A DNA stretch of 64,000 bases, taken from assembly GCA_038230035.1 (NCBI GenBank), contig JBBRNX010000001.1:403591-467590 (forward strand), in the 5' to 3' direction. The notes below the pieces were generated by a model that saw only the letters and a list, made by a program, of their open reading frames with translations, searched no databases and was not told where the DNA came from. Of the stretch, positions 57,520 to 64,000 are shown piece after piece. The stretch comes from Gaiella sp038230035. Its GTDB lineage: Bacteria; Actinomycetota; Thermoleophilia; Gaiellales; Gaiellaceae. How positions within the stretch are numbered: position 1 is the first letter of the stretch; every line of letters starts with the position of its first letter. Both the position numbers and the translations under genes were made by a program.

Positions 57520-59628
57520 TTGAACGCAGGTCACGCGGTTCCATGGCCGGGTCGGCCGTTCCCGCTCGGCGCAACCTGGGACGGCGAAGGGACGAACTTC
57601 TCGCTCTTCTCGGAGAACGCGGAGCATGTCGTCCTCTGCCTGTTCGACGATGCGGACGTCGAGACGCGCTACGAGCTGACCGAGCGCATCGCCTTCAACT
57701 GGCACTGCTATCTCCCTGGCGTCGGCCCCGGTCAGAGATACGGGTACCGCGTGCACGGCCAGTGGGCGCCTGACCAGGGGCACCGCTTCAACCCGGCGAA
57801 GCTGCTTGTCGATCCATATGCGCAGGCAATCGACGGCCCGGTGCGTTTCGCTGCTGCGCGCGTGCTGCCCTACGTCGCCGGCCATCCGGACACGCGCGAC
57901 GAGGAAGATGATGCCGCCGCCATTCCGAAGTCCGTCGTCGTCGACCCGAGCTTCGACTGGGAGGGAGACGTTCGGCTCGAGACACCGTGGTCCGAGACCG
58001 TCATCTACGAGATGCACGTCAAGGGCTTTACGCAGCTCGGCGAGGAGATCCGGGACGACCTCCGCGGCACGTACGCCGGCCTCGCGTCCGAGCCGGCGAT
58101 CGACTATCTCCGCTCGCTCGGTGTGAGCGCGGTCGAGCTGCTCCCCGTGCACCAGATCGCCGACGAGGAGTTCCTCCACGCGCGCGGCCTGACGAACTAC
58201 TGGGGCTACTCGTCGATCGGCTACCTGGCACCGCACTCCGGTTATGCGGCCACCGGCACGCGAGGCGCGCAGGTGACCGAGTTCAAGGGGATGGTGAAGG
58301 CGCTCCACCGGGCCGGCATCGAGGTGATCCTCGACGTCGTCTACAACCACACCGCGGAGGGCAACGAGTTCGGCCCGATGCTCTCCTTCAAGGGCATCGA
58401 CAACGCGTCGTACTATCGGCTCGAGCCCGGCAACCCGCGCCACTACACGGACTTCACGGGAACCGGCAACTCGCTCAACCCGGTGCATCCGAGCGTCTTG
58501 CGGCTGATCATGGATTCGCTGCGCTACTTCGTTCTCGAGTGCCACGTCGACGGATTTCGCTTCGACCTCGCCTCGGCGCTCGCGCGCGAGTTCTACGAAG
58601 TCGACCGCCTGTCGGCGTTCTTCGACGTGATCCACCAGGACCCGGTCATCTCGCAGGTGAAGCTGATCGCCGAGCCCTGGGATCTCGGTCCCGGCGGCTA
58701 CCAGGTCGGAAACTTCCCTGTCCTGTGGGGCGAGTGGAACGGCGTCTACCGGGACACGATGCGCGACTTCTGGCGCGGCCAGTCGAACATCGCCGAGTTT
58801 GCTCGCCGCTTTACCGGGTCGAGCGATCTGTACCAGTCGGATGGGCGGCACCCGTCGGCGTCGATCAACTTCGTCACCGCGCACGACGGCTTCACGCTGG
58901 CCGATCTCGTCGCCTACGAGAACAAGCACAACGAGGCGAACGAAGAGCACAACCGTGATGGCACCGACGACAACCGGTCGTGGAACAGCGGGGTCGAGGG
59001 GCTGACCGACGAACCCGCGGTCCTCGAGCTGCGCGAGCGGCGCCAGCGGACGTTCCTCGCGACGCTGCTGCTGTCGCAGGGAGTCCCGATGCTGCTTTCC
59101 GGCGACGAGATCGGTGGCTCGCAGGCGGGCAACAACAACGCCTGGTGCCAGGACAACGAGCTTTCGTGGCTCGACTGGCGGCTCGACGAGCGCGCCCAGC
59201 GGCTCCTCGACTTCACCCGTCGCCTGATCGAGCTCCGCCGGCAGCATCCGGTCCTGCGCCGGACGAGCTTCTTCCTCGGCCAACGGCGCGCCTCGAGCCT
59301 GCCCGACGCGTGGTGGTTTCGGCCCGACGGCGCACGGATGGCCCAGCGCGACTGGGAGCAGGCCGACGGGGCGCTAGGCATCTTCCTGAACGGCGAGGAG
59401 ATCAGCTCGCCGTCGCCGCGCGGCGAGCGGGTGGTCGATGACTCGTTCATCGTCCTCGTGAATGCCCATCTCGACGCGGTTGACGTCGTGCTGCCGGCGA
59501 GGCGCTTCGGTGCGCGGTGGACGGTCGAGCTGTCGAGCGCACAGCCTGAAGCGCTCGGCACGACGTACGCATCACGCGAGATGGTGCGTGTCGAAGGCTG
59601 CACGCTCGTCCTGCTCCGTCGCCTCTAG
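57520..59628 (+). CDS. glgX: glycogen debranching enzyme GlgX
   Basis: A 702-residue GH13_11 isoamylase-type enzyme that cuts alpha-1,6 branches. The CBM48 domain reads PWPGRPFPLGATWDGEGTNF, FSLFSENAEHVVLCLFD. Barrel: VIYEMHVKGFT, GVSAVELLPVHQIADEEFL, DVVYNHTAEGNEFGPMLSF, the nucleophile in VDGFRFDLASAL, Glu in KLIAEPWDLGPGGYQVG and FVTAHDGFTLADLVAYENKH. The TTG at 57520 gives the standard N-terminus; longer upstream frames lie antisense to malQ. glgC follows 19 nt later but with its own -10 box. Confidence 0.94.
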   Translation: MNAGHAVPWPGRPFPLGATWDGEGTNFSLFSENAEHVVLCLFDDADVETRYELTERIAFNWHCYLPGVGPGQRYGYRVHGQWAPDQGHRFNPAKLLVDPYAQAIDGPVRFAAARVLPYVAGHPDTRDEEDDAAAIPKSVVVDPSFDWEGDVRLETPWSETVIYEMHVKGFTQLGEEIRDDLRGTYAGLASEPAIDYLRSLGVSAVELLPVHQIADEEFLHARGLTNYWGYSSIGYLAPHSGYAATGTRGAQVTEFKGMVKALHRAGIEVILDVVYNHTAEGNEFGPMLSFKGIDNASYYRLEPGNPRHYTDFTGTGNSLNPVHPSVLRLIMDSLRYFVLECHVDGFRFDLASALAREFYEVDRLSAFFDVIHQDPVISQVKLIAEPWDLGPGGYQVGNFPVLWGEWNGVYRDTMRDFWRGQSNIAEFARRFTGSSDLYQSDGRHPSASINFVTAHDGFTLADLVAYENKHNEANEEHNRDGTDDNRSWNSGVEGLTDEPAVLELRERRQRTFLATLLLSQGVPMLLSGDEIGGSQAGNNNAWCQDNELSWLDWRLDERAQRLLDFTRRLIELRRQHPVLRRTSFFLGQRRASSLPDAWWFRPDGARMAQRDWEQADGALGIFLNGEEISSPSPRGERVVDDSFIVLVNAHLDAVDVVLPARRFGARWTVELSSAQPEALGTTYASREMVRVEGCTLVLLRRL

Positions 59629-59635
59629 CCGAGAG

Positions 59636-59641
59636 TAGGCT
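59636..59641 (+). promoter_or_regulatory. -10 box TAGGCT of a probably leaderless glgC transcript
   Basis: TAGGCT, 6-nt spacer, then the glgC GTG at 59648. Identical in hexamer and spacing to the box before the CYTH-CHAD gene. Confidence 0.5.
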
Positions 59642-59647
59642 TGGCCT

Positions 59648-60883
59648 GTGGCGAGACCTCACGTCTTCGGAATCGTTTTGGCCGGGGGCGAAGGGAAGCG
59701 TCTGATGCCGCTGACCGCCGACCGCGCCAAGCCAGCCGTGCCCGTTGCCGGTAACTACCGACTGGTCGACTTCGCGCTCTCCAACCTCGTCAACGCCGGC
59801 TACCTGCGGATCGTTACGCTGACGCAGTACAAAAGTCACAGCCTCGACCGTCACATCACGACCGCGTGGCGCCTGTCCCCGCTCCTTGGGAACTACGTCG
59901 CGCCGGTCCCGGCGCAGATGCGCCGCGGACCCCACTGGTTCGCCGGGTCGGCGGACGCGATCTACCAGAGCCTGAACCTGATCTACGACGAGGACCCGGA
60001 CCACGTCTGCGTCTTCGGCGCCGACCACATCTACCGGATGGATCCGCGACAGATGGTGGCGCAGCACGTTGTGACCGGGGCCGCCGTGACGGTGGCCGGT
60101 ATCCGCGCGCCGCTCGCCGAGGCCGCGCGTTCGGGCGTGATCGATCGCGCGGCGGACAGTTCGAGGATCCTCGGTTTCCGGGAGAAGCCGACCGATGCCG
60201 TCGGCCTGCCGGACGCGCCAGACCAGATCCTCGCCTCGATGGGCAACTACGTCTTCACGACCGAGGCGCTGATCGAGGCGGTGACGACCGACGCGGCGGA
60301 CGAGGTATCGGCCCACGATCTCGGCGGCGACATCATCCCGCTGCTCGTCGGTCGGGGTGAGGCCCACGTCTACGACTTTGCCGACAACGTGGTACCGGGT
60401 GAGATTCCGGGTGAGGAGCGCTACTGGCGCGATGTCGGCACGCTCGACGCCTACTACGACGCACACATGGATCTCGTCAGCGTTACGCCTGCTTTCGACC
60501 TCTACAACAACGAGTGGCCGATCCTGACCTGGCCTGAGCCGCTCCCGCCCGCGAAGTTCGTGTTCGCGGACGAAGGTCGGACAGGAATGGCGGTGGATTC
60601 GACGATCTGCGCAGGTGTGGTCGTTTCCGGCGGCTCGGTGCGACGCTCGATCCTCTCGCCCGGCGTGCGCGTCCACTCGTATGCGCAGGTGTCGGAGTCG
60701 GTTCTCCTCCACGGTGTCGATGTTGGCCGCGGCGCGATTGTGCGGAACGCGATCGTCGACAAGAACGTCAAGATCGCCCCGGGCGCGCAGATCGGCGTCG
60801 ACCCGGAGGCCGATCGCGCGCGCTTCGTCGTCAGTGACGGTGGCATCGTCGTGATCGGCAAGGGCGCCCAGGTAGAGGCGTAA
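59648..60883 (+). CDS. glgC: glucose-1-phosphate adenylyltransferase GlgC
   Basis: A 411-residue ADP-glucose pyrophosphorylase. The nucleotide loop is VLAGGEGKRLMPLTADRAKP, followed by YRLVDFALSNLVNAGY, WFAGSADAIYQSLNLIYDE, VFGADHIYRMD, the glucose-1-phosphate site GFREKPTDAVGLPD, SMGNYVFTTEAL and YWRDVGTLDAYYDAHMDL. The C-terminal left-handed beta helix (VVSGGSVRRSILSPGVRVHS) is complete. Supplies ADP-glucose to GlgM, which starts 7 nt downstream. Confidence 0.96.
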   Translation: MARPHVFGIVLAGGEGKRLMPLTADRAKPAVPVAGNYRLVDFALSNLVNAGYLRIVTLTQYKSHSLDRHITTAWRLSPLLGNYVAPVPAQMRRGPHWFAGSADAIYQSLNLIYDEDPDHVCVFGADHIYRMDPRQMVAQHVVTGAAVTVAGIRAPLAEAARSGVIDRAADSSRILGFREKPTDAVGLPDAPDQILASMGNYVFTTEALIEAVTTDAADEVSAHDLGGDIIPLLVGRGEAHVYDFADNVVPGEIPGEERYWRDVGTLDAYYDAHMDLVSVTPAFDLYNNEWPILTWPEPLPPAKFVFADEGRTGMAVDSTICAGVVVSGGSVRRSILSPGVRVHSYAQVSESVLLHGVDVGRGAIVRNAIVDKNVKIAPGAQIGVDPEADRARFVVSDGGIVVIGKGAQVEA

Positions 60884-60890
60884 GCGCGAC

Positions 60891-62105
60891 GTGAACGTGG
60901 CGATCCTGACGCGGGAGTTCCCTCCCGACGTCTACGGCGGTGCGGGCGTACACGTCGAGTACCTGACGCGGGAGCTCGCGCGGCACGTCGAGGTCACGGT
61001 TCATCGCTTCGGATCGGAGCCGAAGCGGAAGGAAGGCAACCCCGCGGTGGTCGATCACCGCGCGTGGAAGGCCCTTGCCGGCGACGCGCCTCACCTCGCG
61101 GCGCTGCGGGCCGTGTCGATCGACCTGACGATGGCGGCGGCGGTCGAGGGCGCCGACCTCGCGCACAGCCACACGTGGTATGCGAACCTCGGCGGCCACC
61201 TCGCGAAGCTCCTCTACGGGATCCCGCACGTCGCGACGGTCCACAGCCTCGAGCCGCTGCGACCGTGGAAGGCGGAGCAACTCGGCGGCGGCTACGCACT
61301 CTCCAGCTTCTGCGAGCGCGTGGCGTTGGAGAGCGCGGACGCGGTGATCGCAGTCTCTGCCGGCCATGGCCGCGACATCCTGGAGTGCTATCCGGCGATC
61401 GACCCGGAACGGGTGCACGTCATCCGCAACGGCATCGACACGGAGGAGTACAGGCCTGATGCCGCGACCGATGCACTCGGGCGGCTCGGTGTCGATCCGG
61501 CCCAGCCGTATGTCCTCTTTGTCGGTCGCATCACCAGGCAGAAAGGGCTGACCCATCTGCTCGATGCGGCACTGGGGATCGATCCTGCGGCACAGCTCGT
61601 TCTCTGCGCAAGCTCACCCGACACGCCGGAGATCGCGGCCGAGATAGCCGAGAAGCTCGAGCGCGTCCAGGCCGCCCGCCGGAACGTGATCTGGGTGAGC
61701 GAGATGGTGCTGCGGCCCGACCTCATCCAGCTGTTGAGTCACGCGACCGTGTTCGTCTGTCCGTCGGTCTACGAGCCGCTCGGGATCGTGAACCTCGAAG
61801 CGATGGCATGCGAGACCGCGGTCGTTGCGACGCACGTGGGCGGGATTCCGGAGGTCGTCGACGACGGTGTGACCGGCCTGCTCCTTCCGTTCGAGCCGGC
61901 CACCGGGAGCGCGGAGGGGTCGCTCGAGCCGTCCGACCCGGTGGAGTTCGCCGCCGATCTCGCGGCGCGGGTGAACGAACTGCTCGCCGATCCAGAGCGT
62001 GCCGCGCGCTTCGGCCGCGCGGGCCGCGAGCGTGTCGTCCGGGAGTTCTCCTGGTCGGCGGTCGCCGTCGAGACCGTCGAGCTCTACGACCGACTGCTCA
62101 GCTGA
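60891..62105 (+). CDS. glgM: GT4 ADP-glucose-dependent glucosyltransferase, GlgM (maltose-1-phosphate synthase) type
   Basis: A 404-residue GT4 enzyme: VAILTREFPPDVYGGAGVHV at the start, ADLAHSHTWYANLGGHLAKL, VHSLEPLRPWKAEQLGGGY, VIRNGIDTEEYRPD, LFVGRITRQKGLTHLLDA and the nucleotide-sugar site VCPSVYEPLGIVNLEAMACE. Length and family match the actinobacterial GlgA/GlgM (Rv1212c) rather than GT5 glycogen synthase. The mycobacterial enzyme joins ADP-glucose and glucose-1-phosphate to make maltose-1-phosphate, the GlgE donor. With GlgC next door and GlgE in the same region, GlgM is the better name. Its end overlaps the convergent methyltransferase fusion by 8 bp. Confidence 0.85.
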   Translation: MNVAILTREFPPDVYGGAGVHVEYLTRELARHVEVTVHRFGSEPKRKEGNPAVVDHRAWKALAGDAPHLAALRAVSIDLTMAAAVEGADLAHSHTWYANLGGHLAKLLYGIPHVATVHSLEPLRPWKAEQLGGGYALSSFCERVALESADAVIAVSAGHGRDILECYPAIDPERVHVIRNGIDTEEYRPDAATDALGRLGVDPAQPYVLFVGRITRQKGLTHLLDAALGIDPAAQLVLCASSPDTPEIAAEIAEKLERVQAARRNVIWVSEMVLRPDLIQLLSHATVFVCPSVYEPLGIVNLEAMACETAVVATHVGGIPEVVDDGVTGLLLPFEPATGSAEGSLEPSDPVEFAADLAARVNELLADPERAARFGRAGRERVVREFSWSAVAVETVELYDRLLS

Positions 62106-63921
62106 GGAGCTCGAGCGCAGCTTCGGGCTGCTTGAACGGCGGGATGATGTAGACGCCAGCGGCGAGTTCCCGCGCACCCGCGAGCAGCTCGCGGGCGATC
62201 CCGAGCCCGACCTCGGGCGCGTTCGCCCCTGCGTCGCGGAGCGCATCGAGCACGGGCTCCGGCACAGAGATCCCCGGCACCTCGTTGTGTAGGCGCAACG
62301 CCATCCCGTGGCTGCGCAGCGGCCAGATGCCGACGAGGAGCGGGATCGGCGAGCGCCCGCCGACTCGCTCGAGGAAGCGCTCGAGATGCGAGAGGTCGAA
62401 CAGCGCCTGCGTCATCGCGAACCGCGCCCCGGCGGCGAGCTTCTGCTCGAAGCGGTCGAGCTCGAGATCGAGGTCGTCGGCGGACGGGTTCACGGCGACC
62501 CCGACGTAGAACGACGTCGGCCCGTCGATCGCTTTACCCGCGTAGTCCTCGCCCTGGTTGAGGCGCGAGATGACCTGGACGAGGCCAATCGCATCGACCT
62601 CGTACACGCCGCGCGACCCCGGGTAGTCGCCGACGTGCGGTGGATCGCCGGTCACCGCAAGCACGTTCCGCACCCCCTGTGCGTGCGCCCCGAGCAGGAT
62701 GCCCTCGAGGCCCATCACGGTGGAGTCGCGAGGCGTGAGGTGGGGGATCGTCTCGATTCCGACGTCCCGCTCGAGCGCGATCGAGGTCATGAGGGCGTTC
62801 ATCCGGGCGCGCGCCATCGGGTTGTCGTTCACGTCGACGAACTCGACGAGGCCCGACGCTCGCAGCCGCCGAGCCACCCCAATGAGGGCGTCGAGCGTGC
62901 CGCCCTTCGGCGGATCGAGCTCCACCGACACCACCCACGACCCCTCGTCGAAAGCGCGCGCGAGAGCTGTCTTGGCCATGGCGCTCGCGGGAGCAATCGG
63001 AAGGTCGCGATCTGCCGCCTCGAATGCCACCGTGGCCGCGCGACCGCTGTCGAGAGCGCCGCGGATCGCTTCGATCTGGGCGGGGGTCGTCCCGCAACAG
63101 CCGCCGATGATCGCGGCGCCGAGGCTCGCCGCCTGCGCTGCGAACTCGGCGAAGTACTCCGGACTCGAGTGCGGGTACACGACCCGCCCGCCCGCGATGC
63201 TCGCGAGGCCGACGTTCGGGAGCGCGGCGAGCGGCCGCCCGCTTCCAGCCATTCCCGCGAGCGCAGTGAGCGCGGCGTGCGGGCCGGCGCCGTGGTTCGT
63301 GCCGATCACAGCGACGTCCAGTGCGGTAAGGCGTTCCGCGGCCTCGCCGGCGGCGAGGCCGCCCGACGTCTCCGCGTCCTCGTCGAACGTCAGCAGCGCG
63401 ACGATCGGCAGCGACGACGACGCGCGTACGGCTTCGACGGCAGCCACGAGCTCGTCGACGTCGAAGAAGGTCTCGATAAAGAAGAGATCGACGCCGCGAC
63501 CTTCGAGAATCTGCGCCTGTTCGGCATAGAGCGCTCCGTGCTCTCCGCCGTCGAGTGACTGCAGCTCGCCGAGCGGTCCGATCGAGCCGGCGATGTAGAC
63601 GTCGCGGCCGGACACCTCGCGCGCCTCACGTGCGAGCCGGACACCCGCCGAGTTGATCTCCTCGAAGCGGTCGTCGAGGAAATGCGCGGCCAGCTTGCGG
63701 CGGTTGGCGCCGAACGTGTTCGTCTCGATCAACTCGGCGCCTGCCCGGATGTAGCTCGCGTGCACGGCGACGACGCTCTCCGGGGCGACGAGGTTTGCCT
63801 CCTCGGGGCAGCGCAGACGCGGCACGGCGCCGAGAATGAGCGCTCCCATGCCGCCGTCGGCGACGATCGGTGGCCCCTCGCGCACACGCTCGAGAAAACG
63901 GTCGAGAAAGCTGCCAGGCAT
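62098..63921 (-). CDS. bifunctional homocysteine S-methyltransferase / methylenetetrahydrofolate reductase
   Basis: A 607-residue fusion of the YitJ type. Residues 1-~290 are the homocysteine-binding barrel: PIVADGGMGALILGAVP, ELIETNTFGANRRKL and the zinc Cys pair in AAIIGGCCGTTPAQIEAI. The usual third zinc ligand, in a GxNC motif, reads VIGTNHGAGPHAAL, so His replaces Cys. Residues ~310-607 are MTHFR: VSVELDPPKGGTLDALIG, VFVDVNDNP-like VEFVDVNDNPMARARMNAL, NVLAVTGDPPHVGDYPG and the late FMTQALFD-like segment. It would make 5-methyl-THF and use it, or another methyl donor, on homocysteine to give methionine. ATG at 63921 has a TAGAGT box 6 nt upstream. Confidence 0.88.
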   Translation of the reverse strand: MPGSFLDRFLERVREGPPIVADGGMGALILGAVPRLRCPEEANLVAPESVVAVHASYIRAGAELIETNTFGANRRKLAAHFLDDRFEEINSAGVRLAREAREVSGRDVYIAGSIGPLGELQSLDGGEHGALYAEQAQILEGRGVDLFFIETFFDVDELVAAVEAVRASSSLPIVALLTFDEDAETSGGLAAGEAAERLTALDVAVIGTNHGAGPHAALTALAGMAGSGRPLAALPNVGLASIAGGRVVYPHSSPEYFAEFAAQAASLGAAIIGGCCGTTPAQIEAIRGALDSGRAATVAFEAADRDLPIAPASAMAKTALARAFDEGSWVVSVELDPPKGGTLDALIGVARRLRASGLVEFVDVNDNPMARARMNALMTSIALERDVGIETIPHLTPRDSTVMGLEGILLGAHAQGVRNVLAVTGDPPHVGDYPGSRGVYEVDAIGLVQVISRLNQGEDYAGKAIDGPTSFYVGVAVNPSADDLDLELDRFEQKLAAGARFAMTQALFDLSHLERFLERVGGRSPIPLLVGIWPLRSHGMALRLHNEVPGISVPEPVLDALRDAGANAPEVGLGIARELLAGARELAAGVYIIPPFKQPEAALELLS

Positions 63922-63927
63922 CGGTTC

Positions 63928-63933
63928 ACTCTA
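63928..63933 (-). promoter_or_regulatory. -10 box TAGAGT of a probably leaderless transcript
   Basis: On the minus strand TAGAGT, 6-nt spacer, then the ATG at 63921. The remaining bases to 64000 show no gene or other signal. Confidence 0.5.
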
Positions 63934-64000
63934 ACCCGGGCGGCTCGCACGAAATCCTCAGTCGAGTGATAGCTATCCACGCGAACCTGGAGATACTGAG

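Noticed and set aside
57475..59283. A 602-codon minus-strand frame
   Set aside because: Antisense to glgX; composition and lack of motifs mark it as a shadow.
59447..60712. A 421-codon minus-strand frame
   Set aside because: Antisense to glgC; no domain or start signal.
62308..63558. A 416-codon plus-strand frame
   Set aside because: Antisense to the homocysteine methyltransferase/MTHFR fusion, whose two domains are complete.

Overview
The window is a 64-kb piece of a high-G+C actinobacterial chromosome. Gene content fits the class Thermoleophilia (Gaiella/Solirubrobacter-like) best: a GlgE/GlgM alpha-glucan pathway, a MarP-type CvpA-protease, an actinobacterial 11-nt PHO box, KorAB, frequent GTG/TTG starts, and many genes that look leaderless. 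This assignment is inferred from gene content; no rRNA is present. One tRNA (Asp-GUC) was found, and no CRISPR array, insertion sequence or prophage.

Layout. 1-4.1 kb: an AlkA-like DNA glycosylase cut by the left edge, then a tightly overlapping operon (methyltransferase, O-antigen ligase-like protein, VOC protein, DUF1361 protein, small acidic protein). 4.1-8.5 kb: a secreted protein, the 2-oxoglutarate:ferredoxin oxidoreductase pair korA-korB with a possible tiny coupled ORF between them, and a formyltransferase. 8.5-14.2 kb: a MarR-controlled MFS exporter, then a run of genes damaged by single-nucleotide indels (DUF1003 protein, secreted-protein pseudogene, HD-GYP protein). 14.3-29.8 kb: a phosphate/polyphosphate region holding a response regulator and a soluble histidine kinase, pstB-phoU-pstS-pstC-pstA with two PHO boxes, a Ppx/GppA phosphatase, a CYTH-CHAD protein, a Nudix hydrolase, Ppk1 and a second two-component pair. 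29.9-33.8 kb: typA and a large GT-C-like membrane protein.

33.8-44.7 kb is the most unusual part. A minus-strand operon encodes a membrane-anchored Thr/Ala-rich protein, ApbE flavin transferase, a ferric-reductase-like heme membrane protein, a NuoF-like flavo-iron-sulfur protein, a ferredoxin, and a 1070-residue protein that joins an RnfD/NqrB-like (UnbU-like) membrane domain to an FG-GAP/ASPIC (UnbV-like) extracytoplasmic domain. A secreted intradiol-dioxygenase-like protein follows. The operon diverges from an HtrA-like protease and a two-component system, and CTGTGA/TCACAG motifs occur in both promoter regions. I read this as a flavin/heme/Fe-S electron-transfer chain running from cytoplasmic NAD(P)H or ferredoxin to the cell surface.

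44.8-62.1 kb: marP, then an almost complete storage-glucan and trehalose region (glgE, glgB, otsAB fusion, GH15, glgP, malQ, glgX, glgC, glgM). ADP-glucose from GlgC can be used by GlgM to make maltose-1-phosphate, GlgE extends chains with it, GlgB branches them, and GlgP, GlgX and MalQ take them apart. 62.1-63.9 kb: a homocysteine methyltransferase/methylene-THF reductase fusion. Several genes carry apparent 1-nt frameshifts, most of them between 10.7 and 13.9 kb; the sequence alone does not separate assembly error from real decay.
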